62,060 bases of DNA from JAABRU01 sp050180235 (GTDB lineage: Bacteria; Desulfobacterota; Desulfobacteria; Desulfobacterales; Desulfococcaceae). Position numbers and translations under genes: made by a program. The DNA is taken from positions 1 through 62,060 of the forward strand of contig JBFXEJ010000023.1 of assembly GCA_050180235.1 (NCBI GenBank), written 5' to 3'. Position 1 is the first letter of the stretch. Each line of letters opens with the position of its first letter. The notes under the pieces are model-generated. The model was not told where the DNA came from. It worked only from the letters and a program-made list of their open reading frames with translations, and ran no database searches. Of the stretch, positions 44,444-54,208 are shown in pieces.

Positions 44444-47400
44444 ATGAAAAACTTCAGATTCAGAAATCTTTCTTTGCGTTACAAGATCAATCTGGTGCAT
44501 TCGCTGGCATTTGCACTGATCTTTGCTGTGGGCAGCATGATTATTTTTTATGTGCAGAAGCGCAGCATTGAAAGCAATGTTGAGGACAGTCTGAAAAATG
44601 CCACATCCGCACTGGTGAACATGGTCAATGTTTCCTCCACAATGTCCGTGAAAAACTATCTCCGTGCCATTGCCGAGAAAAACCGGGATATTGTGCAGAA
44701 TTTTTATTTGCAGTATCAGCAGGGAAAACTCACTGAGGAAGAGGCAAAGGCAAAGGCAACTGAAGTTCTGTTCAGTCAGACTGTTGGCAAAACCGGTTAT
44801 ATTTATTGCATTGATTCCCAGGGGGTTGTCCTTGTTCATCCCAAATCCGGAGTATTGGGAATGAATGTTGCAAATTTTGAATTTGTAAGAAAGCAGATCC
44901 GATGGAAAGAGGGATATCTGGAATATGACTGGAAAAATCCCGATGAAACCCTTGAACGTCCCAAAGCCCTGTATATGACGTATTTTCAGCCCTGGGACTG
45001 GATTATTTCCGTATCCTCCTACCGGGAGGAATTCAAAGACATGGTAAATGTAAACAATTTCCGTGAAAATATTGTATCCCAAAAATTTGGAAAAACCGGA
45101 TATACTTTTATACTCGGTTATAACGGTGTTCCCCTGGTTCATCCCTATGCACAGATGGAAGGGAAAAGTTTTCTGGAGGAAAAGGATGCTGCCGGAAGAA
45201 GATTTATTGCAGAAATGTGTGAGAAAAAAAATGGAAAAATCATTTATCCCTGGAAAAATCCCGGAGAAACATCAGCGCGTGAAAAACTGACCATTTTTGG
45301 CGATATTTCCGAATTCGGCTGGATAGTGGGCTCATCTGTTTATCTCGATGAGCTTTATGAGCCTCTGGATACATTCAGAAACCTTGTTTTCGGCATCGGA
45401 TTTGTCGCCATGTTTTTTTTGTTTCCCCTTACTTCCATGCGGATCAGTTCCTATATCACCGGTTCTCTGCAAACGCTGATGCACAAACTTTCATCTGTTT
45501 CAGACGGAGATTTTTCCGCGCGCATGGAGATTCATTCCAAAGATGAAATCGGTCAACTGGCCTCTTATTTCAATACCTTTATGGAAAAAATCGAATCCTC
45601 GGCCAGGGCAGTGGAAGAATCTGAAAGAAAATACCGTTCTCTGTTTGAAAATGCGGTGGAGGGAATTTTTCAGAGCGTTCCGGGCGGTGGCTATCTGTCT
45701 GTCAATACTTCTTTTGCAAAGATTTTCGGATATGATTCCCCCGAAGAATTGCTTGCTTCTGTCACGGACATTGGAAAACAGCTTTATGTCAATCCCGAAG
45801 ACCGTGAGGAAATGGTCAGAATCATAAAAGAAAAGGGCAGTGTGGAAGGATTTGAGGCACAGTTGTACCGCAAAGACAGAAGCATTATATGGGTATCGGT
45901 TTATGCGCGCAGAGTCCTTGACAATCAGGGAAACATGCTTTGTTACGAAGGCTCGTTCATGGATATAACTTCCATGAAACAGACAGAAAAAGAACTGAAA
46001 AAACATCAGGAGCATCTGGAGGAAATGGTGGAAAAACGGACTGCCGAACTCAGGGAGTCTGAACGGAAACTCTATAATATGATTGATTTTCTGCCTGATG
46101 CGGTTTTCGTAATTGACAAAGACGGAAAAGTGATTGCCTGGAACAGGGCAATGGAGAAAATGACAGGTGCAAAAGCTGACGATATGATTGGAAAAGGCAA
46201 TTATGAATATGCTCTTCCCTTTTACGGAAAAAGAAGACCGATTCTCATTGATCTGGCAATTGCCTCTGACAGGGAAATTGAAAAAAAATATCCCAGACTC
46301 AAAAGAGAGGAGGGGCAGCTTACCTCAGAATCCTTTACGCAGAATCTGCCCGGAGGTGAAGCCTATCTTCTGGCAAGTGCATCCGCTCTGTATGATTCCA
46401 AAGGAAATATCACCGGAGCCGTTGAACTGATTCGGGATATTACTGACAGGAAAAAGGCCGAGGATGAACTGGTGCAGACCAAAGAGTATCTGGAAAATGT
46501 GATTGAAAATTCCCCCAATGCCATCAGCCTCCGCGACAGACAGGGAAAATTCGTCAAATGGAATAAAATGTCAGCACAGCTTTCCGGTTACAGTTTTGAG
46601 GAAATTCAGGCTCTGCCTGTAACCGAGCTTTATGCAGACAAAAATGAATTTGAAAATCTGCGGAAAGAAGTTCAGCAGCACGGTGTTGTCAGCCGGTATG
46701 AGATAAGGATGAAAAAAAGAAATGGAACAGTGATTCCGGTGGAAACATCTGTTTCCGTATTGAAGGACAAAAAACAGAATATCGTGGGCGTACTTTCCAT
46801 TGTCAGTGATCTGAGCGACATCAAAAAGGCTTTGAAGGAAACCCTTGCCGCGCGTGAGGCTGCGGAATCCGCGAACCGCGCCAAAAGTGCGTTTCTTGCC
46901 ACCATGAGCCATGAAATCCGCACGCCTATGAACGGTGTCATCGGAATGACAGGTCTGCTGCTGGCCAGTGATCTCACAAAAGAGCAGCACATGTTTGCGG
47001 AAAACATCAGAAACAGCGGGGAATCGCTTCTGACCATCATCAATGACATTCTGGATTTTTCCAAAATTGAGGCAGGTCAGATGGAACTGGAGAAAGTGCC
47101 TTTCAACCTGCGGGAATGTGCGGAATCCGCTCTGGATCTGGTGGCTGTTAAAGCCGGTGAAAAAGGTCTTGATCTGGTCTGCATGGCAGAGCCTGATCTT
47201 CCGGCCGCTGTTATGGGTGATGAAACGCGGCTGCGCCAGATTCTTCTCAATCTTCTGGGCAATGCAGTCAAATTCACACACAAAGGTGAAGTTGTTGTTT
47301 CCGTAAGCGGATATCCTTTGTCTTCCGAAGCCGTTTCTGCTGAAACTGCCGAAGCCGCAAAAACATGGGATCTGTATTTTGCGGTCAAAGATTCGGGCAT

Positions 47401-48892
47401 CGGCATTCCCGCGGATCGCATGGATCGGCTGTTCAAATCCTTTTCTCAGGTGGATTCCTCTACCACCCGGAAATACGGTGGCACAGGTCTGGGGCTGGTC
47501 ATCAGCAAAAAACTTGTGGAAATGATGGGCGGCACAATGCAGGTGGAAAGCACTGAGGGAAAAGGCACGGTATTTTCCTTTTCCATCCGGGCAGTTGAAG
47601 CCGAAGTTTCAAAGCCGGTGTATATGTGTGCGGATCAGCCCTCTCTGAACGGCAGGCATGTGATGATTGTGGATGACAATGAGGTCAACCGTGAAATTCT
47701 GCTGCGTCAGACAGGGTCATGGGGAATGAGACCGGAAGCATTTTCATCCGGGGCAGAGGCTCTGGGTTCAGTCCGTTCCGGAACACAGTATGATCTGGCA
47801 ATTCTGGACATGCAGATGCCGGAAATGGACGGGACTGAACTGTCAAAGGCCATTCATCAGGAAAGCGGAAGCGAAAAAATGCCTCTGGTCATGATGTCAT
47901 CCGCGGGGCAGATGGAAAAAGAGGAGATAAGAAAGGAATTTGCGGCATGGCTGCTCAAACCGGTCAGACAGTCCCAGTTGTACAATGTCCTGACGGAAGT
48001 GTTTGCCGGGGACAGTGCCCAAACCTGTGTCCGGGAAGATGAGGATGGGGAACCGGAATTTGATCCGCAGATGGGGAAAAATCATCCTCTGCGGATTCTG
48101 GTGGCCGAAGACAATTCCATCAATCAGCAACTGGCTCTGCTTACGCTGGAGCGGCTCGGATATATGGCCGATATTGCCGGAAACGGACTGGAGGCCGTGG
48201 ATGCTGTGCGGCGTCAGTTCTATGACGCTGTGCTGATGGATGTGCAGATGCCGGAAATGGACGGACTTGAGGCCACCAAACAGATCCGCAGGGAATTTCC
48301 GGCAGAAAGACAGCCCCGCATCATCGCCATGACAGCCAATGCTTTGCAGGGCGACCGGGAAATGTGCCTGAACGCGGGCATGGATGATTATGTCAGCAAA
48401 CCCTTCAAAGTGAAAGAACTGATCCGCGCTCTGAGCCAGTGCCCGTCCCGCGGCAAATCTGAAAAAAGGGAAGAATCTCCGCAGACCGCAGATGCTGCGA
48501 ATACAGCGCAATCTGCTGAAATTTCTGTTCAGGAATGTCCGGCCGCAGACCTTGATCCAGCGGCCCTGAAAAATCTCACTGCCATGCTCGGAAAAAAGGC
48601 CGCAGTCATGCTGCCAAAACTCATTGATGATTTTTTCCGGGATGCAGTGAAAAAGCAGGAAGAGGCGCGTCAGGCAATGGAACATGGAAAAACCGAAGAC
48701 CTGCGCCGTGCCGTTCATACGCTCAAATCCAATGCAAAGAATTTCGGAGCGACTGTTTTGGCACAATTGTGTCAGGAAACAGAAAATATTGCCAAATCAG
48801 GCTCATGTGATGTATCCGCTCTGCTGCGTCAGATAGAAACAGAATATCCCAAAGTCCGGGCAGCTTTGGAAATTGTCCGGGGCGGTCTGTGA
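44444..48892 (+). CDS. Hybrid histidine kinase 2: tandem Cache-HAMP-PAS x3-HisKA-HATPase-REC-REC-HPt
   Basis: The protein has 1482 residues and a strong AGGAGG ribosome binding site. TM 1 is near 14-38. The periplasmic part holds two successive Cache modules, each with a GKTGY core (GKTGYIYCIDSQGVVLVHPK and GKTGYTFILGYNGVPLVHPY), then TM 2 near 312-335 and HAMP. Three PAS domains lie at about 390-515, 540-670 and 680-805; the second is the sister of the second PAS of kinase 1 (GKGNYEYALPFYGKRRPILI). His 823 is in HisKA, Asp 1122 and Asp 1266 in the receivers, and His 1425 in HPt. All catalytic boxes are intact. Confidence 0.93.
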   Translation: MKNFRFRNLSLRYKINLVHSLAFALIFAVGSMIIFYVQKRSIESNVEDSLKNATSALVNMVNVSSTMSVKNYLRAIAEKNRDIVQNFYLQYQQGKLTEEEAKAKATEVLFSQTVGKTGYIYCIDSQGVVLVHPKSGVLGMNVANFEFVRKQIRWKEGYLEYDWKNPDETLERPKALYMTYFQPWDWIISVSSYREEFKDMVNVNNFRENIVSQKFGKTGYTFILGYNGVPLVHPYAQMEGKSFLEEKDAAGRRFIAEMCEKKNGKIIYPWKNPGETSAREKLTIFGDISEFGWIVGSSVYLDELYEPLDTFRNLVFGIGFVAMFFLFPLTSMRISSYITGSLQTLMHKLSSVSDGDFSARMEIHSKDEIGQLASYFNTFMEKIESSARAVEESERKYRSLFENAVEGIFQSVPGGGYLSVNTSFAKIFGYDSPEELLASVTDIGKQLYVNPEDREEMVRIIKEKGSVEGFEAQLYRKDRSIIWVSVYARRVLDNQGNMLCYEGSFMDITSMKQTEKELKKHQEHLEEMVEKRTAELRESERKLYNMIDFLPDAVFVIDKDGKVIAWNRAMEKMTGAKADDMIGKGNYEYALPFYGKRRPILIDLAIASDREIEKKYPRLKREEGQLTSESFTQNLPGGEAYLLASASALYDSKGNITGAVELIRDITDRKKAEDELVQTKEYLENVIENSPNAISLRDRQGKFVKWNKMSAQLSGYSFEEIQALPVTELYADKNEFENLRKEVQQHGVVSRYEIRMKKRNGTVIPVETSVSVLKDKKQNIVGVLSIVSDLSDIKKALKETLAAREAAESANRAKSAFLATMSHEIRTPMNGVIGMTGLLLASDLTKEQHMFAENIRNSGESLLTIINDILDFSKIEAGQMELEKVPFNLRECAESALDLVAVKAGEKGLDLVCMAEPDLPAAVMGDETRLRQILLNLLGNAVKFTHKGEVVVSVSGYPLSSEAVSAETAEAAKTWDLYFAVKDSGIGIPADRMDRLFKSFSQVDSSTTRKYGGTGLGLVISKKLVEMMGGTMQVESTEGKGTVFSFSIRAVEAEVSKPVYMCADQPSLNGRHVMIVDDNEVNREILLRQTGSWGMRPEAFSSGAEALGSVRSGTQYDLAILDMQMPEMDGTELSKAIHQESGSEKMPLVMMSSAGQMEKEEIRKEFAAWLLKPVRQSQLYNVLTEVFAGDSAQTCVREDEDGEPEFDPQMGKNHPLRILVAEDNSINQQLALLTLERLGYMADIAGNGLEAVDAVRRQFYDAVLMDVQMPEMDGLEATKQIRREFPAERQPRIIAMTANALQGDREMCLNAGMDDYVSKPFKVKELIRALSQCPSRGKSEKREESPQTADAANTAQSAEISVQECPAADLDPAALKNLTAMLGKKAAVMLPKLIDDFFRDAVKKQEEARQAMEHGKTEDLRRAVHTLKSNAKNFGATVLAQLCQETENIAKSGSCDVSALLRQIETEYPKVRAALEIVRGGL

Positions 48893-48985
48893 AAAGGCGC
48901 GGAAGTTCAATCTGCGGAAAGTCTGATACCAATTCTCCATTGATTTGATACAATATTTATTGTCAGTTTTTCCCCGGTTCAGCGT

Positions 48986-49020
48986 TTGCAAAAAACCGCT
49001 CCGCTCAATTTTTGCACTCC
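48986..49020. repeat. Half copy of the GGAGTGCAAAAATT element
   Basis: TTGCAAAAAACCGCTCCGCT followed by CAATTTTTGCACTCC lies just ahead of kinase 3. The TTG at 49012 that opens the long frame of kinase 3 is inside this repeat and is not a credible start. Confidence 0.7.
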
Positions 49021-49098
49021 TCCGGATTTGTATTCTGCATTGTACAGAATCAATGGCAAATCGGTATGACTTTCTGCGAAACAGAATATGGGGTGAAT

Positions 49099-52000
49099 AT
49101 GAAAACATATTTGAAAAAATGGATGATGCCTGCAATCATCCGGATGAAATTTTTTTCAGTTTTCTGCATGCTGCTGACTGTTTTTTTCCCTGTCAGTGAT
49201 GCCGGGTCATTGGGCAGAGAGCCATTGCATATCGGACAAAATCACAATGGCAGATTTCCTGTGGGTCTCCAGATGGAATATCTTGAGGACAAAGAGGGGA
49301 AATGGACAATAAAAGATGTGGTCTCAGAGCCGCTTTCAAAACAGTTTGTTCCCAATACCAAAGAGACTGCCAATTTCGGCTATACAAAATCAGCATACTG
49401 GCTGCGCTTTGATATAATTGACGCATCTGAATCTCAGGGTGCGGAGAATGAAAAGCAGTGGCTGATGGAAGTGGCCTATCCGCCTCTGGATTATCTCACA
49501 GTTTACCTTCCTGCGGAAAACAGGGAATATGAGATCATGGAAACCGGGGACATGTTTCCTTTTTCCAAACGGGACATCCGGCATCACAATTTTGTATTCC
49601 GCATCAAACTCAAATCCAATCAGAAAACAACTGTTCATATCCGTGTTCAATCCGGCGGTTCTGTGCAGATTCCGCTCACAATATGGTCACCTGAAACCTT
49701 TGCCGAAGAGGTGAACAGCAGTCAGATGGTGTTCGGGCTTTATTTCGGAATCATGCTGGCCATGCCCCTTTACAATCTCTTTCTCTTTCTTTCGGTGCGT
49801 GACAGAAATTATCTGTATTATGTACTTTTTATAAGCAGTTTCGCTCTTTCCCAGTTTTCCCTCACAGGTTTGGGATTTGAATATCTCTGGCCCAATCTCA
49901 TCTGGTGGGGAAACCGTTGCCTGCCTTTTTTCATCGGCAATGTGGGACTGTGGGGCGCTCTGTTTTCACAGTCCTTTCTGAATATGAAAACAAATTCTCC
50001 GCGTCTGTACTATCTCAACTATATTATTATTGCCCAGTCCCTTGTCACAATTGTATTATCTCTTGCAGGCAGTTATTCCTCCAGCATCAGATGGGGCATT
50101 TCTCTTGTGGCCCTGTTTCCCCTGATGATATTTGCATCAGGATTTATAAGCCTGACCAGAAGATACCGGCCTGCCTATTATTTTCTGGCAGCATGGCTCA
50201 CTCTGCTGACCGGACTTTTTGCCTACGCGCTGATGAGCATGGGAATATTTCCGAACAATATTTTTACTGTCAACGGTCTGCGAATCGGTTCTGCCATGGA
50301 AGTGATTCTTCTTTCTCTGGGACTTGCGGATCGCATCAATATAGAACGGAAAGAAAAAATTTTTGCACAGCAGAAGGCGCTGGAAGCACATGAGGAAGTG
50401 ATAAAAATGCAGGAATTTGCGGTTGAGAATCTGAAAAAAGCGGACAAACTCAAAAGTGAATTCCTGGCAAAAAGTGAACAGCTTGTTGAGGAACGCACTT
50501 CTGAACTGAGACAGACCGTTGAAGACCTTGATTCGGTAAGGCAGACACTGGATCAGAAAAATATCCGTCTCAATGAAATGCTTAAGGAAGTGGAAGCCGC
50601 AAAAGAGGCGGCTGAGACTGCGAACAGGGCCAAGAGTGCATTTCTTGCCACCATGAGCCATGAAATCCGCACCCCCATGAACGGTGTCATCGGCATGACC
50701 GGGCTGCTGCTGGGCAGCACTCTGACAAAGGATCAGCGCATGTTTGCCGAAAATATCAGAAACAGCGGAGAAGCCCTGCTGACCATCATCAATGACATTC
50801 TGGATTTTTCCAAGATTGAGGCAGGTCAGATGGAACTGGAAAAAGTGCCTTTCAGTCTGCGGGAATGCGCGGAATCCGCTTTGGATCTTGTGGCTGTGAA
50901 GGCATATGAAAAAGGACTTGATCTGGGAATAATGGCAGATTCTGATCTGCCTGCCGCGATTGTGGGAGATGAAACCCGTGTGCGCCAGATTCTGCTCAAT
51001 CTTCTGAGCAATGCCGTGAAATTCACACATAAGGGAGAGGTGCTTGTTTCCGTAAGCGGATCGCTTATTTCCTCCGGCATTTCCTCTGAAATTTCCCCTG
51101 ATTTCGGTGAGGAAACATGGGAAATAAAGTTTGCTGTCAGAGATTCGGGCATCGGCATTCCTGCTGACCGCATGGATCGGCTGTTCAAATCCTTTTCCCA
51201 GGTGGATTCCTCCACCACCCGGAAATACGGCGGAACCGGTCTGGGACTTGTCATCAGCAGACGCCTGACCGAAATGATGGGCGGCACAATGCAGGTGGAA
51301 AGCACTGAGGGCGTTGGCACAACATTTTCTTTTTCCATCCGCGCCCGTGCCTGTGCCATTGCAAAACCTGTTTACATGAATCCGGATCAGCCCTCTCTGG
51401 CAGGAAAACATGTGCTGATTGTGGATGACAATGCTGTAAACCGTGAAATCCTTGTGCGTCAGACAGCTTCATGGGGAATGAGGCCGGACGCGGTTTCATC
51501 CGGGACTGAGGCTTTGCGTTCCGTGCGTTCCGGAACACAGTTTGATCTGGCAATTCTGGATATGCAGATGCCGGAAATGGACGGGCTGGAACTGGCAGAA
51601 AAACTTCATCAGGAAAGCGGAAGTGAAAAACTGCCTCTGCTTATGATGTCCTCTGCGGGGCAGATGGAAAAAGAACCGGAACAGAAGGAGTTTGCGGCCT
51701 GGCTTTTCAAACCGGTCAGACAGTCCCATCTGTACAACACCCTGACGGAAGTGCTCGCGGGCGACACCCCGGCCCGTGCAGACAGGGAAGAAGACGGGGA
51801 TCTGGAATCAGAATATGATCCGCAGATGGCTCAGCGCCATCCGCTGCGGATTCTGATCGCGGAGGACAATTCCATCAATCAGCAGTTGGCGTTGCTGACA
51901 CTGGAACGGCTTGGATATATTGCTGATATTGCCGGAAACGGACTGGAGGCAGTGGATGCTGTGCGCCGCCAGTTTTATGACACGGTGCTCATGGATGTTC

Positions 52001-52647
52001 AGATGCCGGAAATGGACGGGCTGGATGCCACCCGGCATATTCGCGGAGAAATTCCCCCGGACAGACAGCCCCGCATCATAGCCATGACAGCCAATGCTTT
52101 GCAGGGCGACCGGGAAATGTGCCTGAACGCGGGCATGGATGATTATGTCAGCAAACCCTTTAAGGTAAAAGAACTGATACGCTCTCTGAGTCAGTGTCCG
52201 TCCCGGAGCAAATCTGAAAAAAAGGAAGAACCCGTTCAAACCGCAAATGCTGCGGATACCGCGCGTGCTGCTGAAATCCCTGCTTCTGCTGTCTCCGAAT
52301 GCCGGCCTGCGGAACTTGATCCCCAGGCTCTGAAAAATCTCAAAGCCATGCTTGGCAAAAAAGCTGCTGTGATGCTGCCGAAACTCATAGAGGATTTTTT
52401 CCGGGATGCTGTGAAAATTCAGGAACAGGCACGGCAGGCAATGGAGCAGGACAAAACTGAAGATCTGCGCCGTGCAGTGCATACCCTCAAATCCAATGCC
52501 AAAAACTTTGGAGCAACCGAGCTGGCGCGATTGTGTCAGGAAACAGAAAACATTGCGAAATCAGGTTCAAATGATGTATCAGATCTGCTGCACAGAATTG
52601 AAACCGAATATCCCAAAGTGCGCGCAGCTTTGGAAATTGTAAAGTAG
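49099..52647 (+). CDS. Hybrid histidine kinase 3: 7TMR-DISM-HisKA-HATPase-REC-REC-HPt
   Basis: The protein has 1182 residues from ATG 49099, chosen because GGGGTG precedes it and the product then opens with a signal-anchor (MKFFSVFCMLLTVFFPVSDA). The periplasmic 7TMR-DISMED2-type domain (about 45-195; FGYTKSAYWLRFDI, VAYPPLDYLTVYL) precedes seven TM helices (about 211-414; VFGLYFGIMLAMPLYNLFLF is the family hallmark). A coiled coil (about 425-500) leads to HisKA (His 521), HATPase, receivers (Asp 821, Asp 966) and HPt (His 1128). 7TMR-DISM proteins are thought to sense carbohydrate-like or other small ligands. The HPt linker groups it with kinase 4. A hairpin repeat begins at the stop. Confidence 0.92.
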   Translation: MKTYLKKWMMPAIIRMKFFSVFCMLLTVFFPVSDAGSLGREPLHIGQNHNGRFPVGLQMEYLEDKEGKWTIKDVVSEPLSKQFVPNTKETANFGYTKSAYWLRFDIIDASESQGAENEKQWLMEVAYPPLDYLTVYLPAENREYEIMETGDMFPFSKRDIRHHNFVFRIKLKSNQKTTVHIRVQSGGSVQIPLTIWSPETFAEEVNSSQMVFGLYFGIMLAMPLYNLFLFLSVRDRNYLYYVLFISSFALSQFSLTGLGFEYLWPNLIWWGNRCLPFFIGNVGLWGALFSQSFLNMKTNSPRLYYLNYIIIAQSLVTIVLSLAGSYSSSIRWGISLVALFPLMIFASGFISLTRRYRPAYYFLAAWLTLLTGLFAYALMSMGIFPNNIFTVNGLRIGSAMEVILLSLGLADRINIERKEKIFAQQKALEAHEEVIKMQEFAVENLKKADKLKSEFLAKSEQLVEERTSELRQTVEDLDSVRQTLDQKNIRLNEMLKEVEAAKEAAETANRAKSAFLATMSHEIRTPMNGVIGMTGLLLGSTLTKDQRMFAENIRNSGEALLTIINDILDFSKIEAGQMELEKVPFSLRECAESALDLVAVKAYEKGLDLGIMADSDLPAAIVGDETRVRQILLNLLSNAVKFTHKGEVLVSVSGSLISSGISSEISPDFGEETWEIKFAVRDSGIGIPADRMDRLFKSFSQVDSSTTRKYGGTGLGLVISRRLTEMMGGTMQVESTEGVGTTFSFSIRARACAIAKPVYMNPDQPSLAGKHVLIVDDNAVNREILVRQTASWGMRPDAVSSGTEALRSVRSGTQFDLAILDMQMPEMDGLELAEKLHQESGSEKLPLLMMSSAGQMEKEPEQKEFAAWLFKPVRQSHLYNTLTEVLAGDTPARADREEDGDLESEYDPQMAQRHPLRILIAEDNSINQQLALLTLERLGYIADIAGNGLEAVDAVRRQFYDTVLMDVQMPEMDGLDATRHIRGEIPPDRQPRIIAMTANALQGDREMCLNAGMDDYVSKPFKVKELIRSLSQCPSRSKSEKKEEPVQTANAADTARAAEIPASAVSECRPAELDPQALKNLKAMLGKKAAVMLPKLIEDFFRDAVKIQEQARQAMEQDKTEDLRRAVHTLKSNAKNFGATELARLCQETENIAKSGSNDVSDLLHRIETEYPKVRAALEIVK

Positions 52648-52711
52648 AACAAGCTTCCAGCTTGTTCATAAACCGCGCACAAGCTGGAAGCTTGTGCTAC
52701 TCTGAAGCAGA
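52644..52711. repeat. AACAAGCTTCCAGCTTGTT hairpin repeat at the kinase 3 stop
   Basis: It matches 44107-44174 for about 65 bases starting at the stop codon TAG. The second half here is a better palindrome (ACAAGCTGGAAGCTTGT). It lies at the same position relative to the gene as in kinase 1, consistent with co-duplication of gene end and repeat. Confidence 0.75.
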
Positions 52712-52786
52712 AAAAAATCCAGTTTTTTTTGCATATATCCCGGAGTGCAAAAATTAAGCAAAGCGGTTTTTTGCATATACCATTAC

Positions 52787-52928
52787 TTAGGTGATTTCCA
52801 TTAATGATTATACCGTTTTTCGTAGGGCGGGCACGGCTTTTTGTGCCCGCCGTCCTGATGAAACGGCGGGCACAAAAAGCCGTGCCCACCCTGCAATGAT
52901 GGTACATTTTTTCATGGAAATCACCTTA
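52787..52928. mobile_element. 142-bp MITE-like element, copy 2
   Basis: TTAGGTGATTTCCATTAATG begins and CATGGAAATCACCTTA ends the element; the core GGGCGGGCACGGCTTTTTGT is paired as in copy 1. It has the same orientation and length as 39903-40044, with a handful of differences. Confidence 0.8.
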
Positions 52929-52943
52929 GAACATTTGATAGCG

Positions 52944-53008
52944 CAGCCACGAATTGCACGAATTATTTTTTGTGCAATTCGTGCAGATTCGTGTCATTCG
53001 TGGCTATA
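52944..53008. repeat. GCCACGAAT...ATTCGTGGC repeat, core only
   Basis: CAGCCACGAATTGCACGAAT pairs with ATTCGTGTCATTCGTGGCTA; an inner GCACGAATTA / TGCAATTCGTGC pairing adds a second arm. The flanks found in copies 1 and 2 are missing. Confidence 0.65.
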
Positions 53009-53067
53009 CAGACAGCAGGAAGTTGCTGTATTCATATAAACTGTTTTTCAATTAAGGAGGAAGGATT

Positions 53068-54015
53068 ATGAAATGTATCAAAAAGATGGCAGTTGCATTG
53101 TGTCTGGCGGCAATGGTCGGTTCGGCATATGCGGCAGACGGAATCCCGGCAGATAAACTGTCGGAAATTATGGCAAGAGGCAGGATGATTATTGCCGTGG
53201 AGGCAGAGTATCCGCCTATGTCGGAACTGATCAAAGGAGCAAAACGCAGTTCTGAAACCAAATGCCTTTCCAATGAATACACTTCAGCGGAATTTGGAGG
53301 TTTTGAAACAGAGGTGACAAAGGAACTTGCCCGGCGTCTGGGAGTGGAAGCCTGTTTTGTGGCTCCGCCCTGGGCAGAAATCATCAGCGGAAAATGGGCT
53401 GATCGCTGGGATATTGCCATTGATTCTGTTTCCATTACCTCAGAACGCATGGAATCTCTGTATTTTGCCCAGCCCTATTTCTCAGAACCCACTGTTTTTT
53501 TTGTTCATAAAAACAATACCTCATTCAAGACCCCTGCTGATCTTTCAGGAAAAAGGATCGGTGTGTGTGCAGGCTGCACATTTGAATATTATCTGGACGG
53601 AACCCTGACACTGCCCGGTCAGACGATGGAATATCCTGTCAAAGATCCGGATATTATAGCCTATGATGTGGAAAACAAAAGTTTTGCGGATTTGGCTTTC
53701 GGCGATGGTGCCAAGCTGGATGCTGTTCTTACCAATGTGTTTATTGGCGTGAAGGCATTTGCTGACGGTATGCCCATCAGAGAACTGGGAGAACCTGTGT
53801 TTTACACCTATGTTGCTCCGGTCATAGACAAAAAGCACAGCAGAAATCCGATTCCCTTTGTCAAAAAGATCAGTGAGCTCATTATGCAGATGCATGATGA
53901 CGGAACTTTGACAAAACTGGCTGAAAAATACTTCAGTGTAAAAGCAGATGTGATTGGGCCTGCAAAAAAGTTCGATATTCAGTCTCTGGGGCAGTATCCG
54001 CAGACTGAAAAATAA
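53068..54015 (+). CDS. Periplasmic substrate-binding protein, family 3 (amino-acid type), copy A
   Basis: This 315-residue protein has a signal peptide (about 1-22, ending GSAYA) and an SBP_bac_3 fold (about 32-290). Family features: GGFETEVTKELARRLGVEAC, WDIAIDSVSITSERMESLYF with the ligand-carboxylate Arg, and DLSGKRIGVCAGCTFEYYLD. An extended loop with one Cys (about 55-72) and the Cys pair in VCAGC are unusual and could form disulfides. No permease or ATPase of an uptake system is near. It sits between hybrid kinases 3 and 4, next to a paralogue, so it may serve as ligand presenter to a sensor; that is inference. Confidence 0.88.
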   Translation: MKCIKKMAVALCLAAMVGSAYAADGIPADKLSEIMARGRMIIAVEAEYPPMSELIKGAKRSSETKCLSNEYTSAEFGGFETEVTKELARRLGVEACFVAPPWAEIISGKWADRWDIAIDSVSITSERMESLYFAQPYFSEPTVFFVHKNNTSFKTPADLSGKRIGVCAGCTFEYYLDGTLTLPGQTMEYPVKDPDIIAYDVENKSFADLAFGDGAKLDAVLTNVFIGVKAFADGMPIRELGEPVFYTYVAPVIDKKHSRNPIPFVKKISELIMQMHDDGTLTKLAEKYFSVKADVIGPAKKFDIQSLGQYPQTEK

Positions 54016-54043
54016 GTACGCAAACGAAAGTTTTCAGGTATAA

Positions 54044-54077
54044 AAAAACCGGATTTTTCCGGAAAAATCCGGTTTTT
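54044..54077. terminator. Perfect 34-bp palindrome after binding protein A
   Basis: AAAAACCGGATTTTTCC is followed immediately by GGAAAAATCCGGTTTTT. The stem ends in a T tract in both directions, as in a bidirectional rho-independent terminator. Confidence 0.8.
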
Positions 54078-54086
54078 CTGACTGTG

Positions 54087-54112
54087 GCAGTATCCGCAGA
54101 CTGAAAAATAGT
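54087..54112. repeat. Duplicated 3' end of binding protein A gene
   Basis: GCAGTATCCGCAGACTGAAA followed by AATA repeats the last codons and stop of the gene (53991-54014) at a 96-base distance, across the palindromic terminator. Confidence 0.75.
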
Positions 54113-54208
54113 TTATCGGAAATAAGGTAAAACAGGCTTCCAGTTTGTTTATAACCGCAGAACAAGCTGGAAGCTTATGCTGCTGCACGACCACGTTGAA
54201 TTTTATAT

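Larger units (their letters stand above)
52648..53067. other. Intergenic region between kinase 3 and the first binding protein
   Basis: These 420 bases are almost all repeats: the hairpin repeat to 52711, a half GGAGTGCAAAAATT element (52742-52774), MITE-like copy 2 (52787-52928) and an ATTCGTGGC core (52944-53008). Near the end AATTAAGGAGGAAGGATT supplies the ribosome binding site of the binding protein. Confidence 0.75.

Noticed and set aside
49012..49098. N-terminal extension of kinase 3 from TTG 49012
   Set aside because: The start lies inside a dispersed repeat and the added residues hide the signal-anchor; ATG 49099 with GGGGTG is better.
50137..51411. Repeated long minus-strand frames opposite each kinase core (also 41894-42883, 46571-47281, 56291-57538)
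   Set aside because: They resemble one another only because the sense-strand cores are paralogous.
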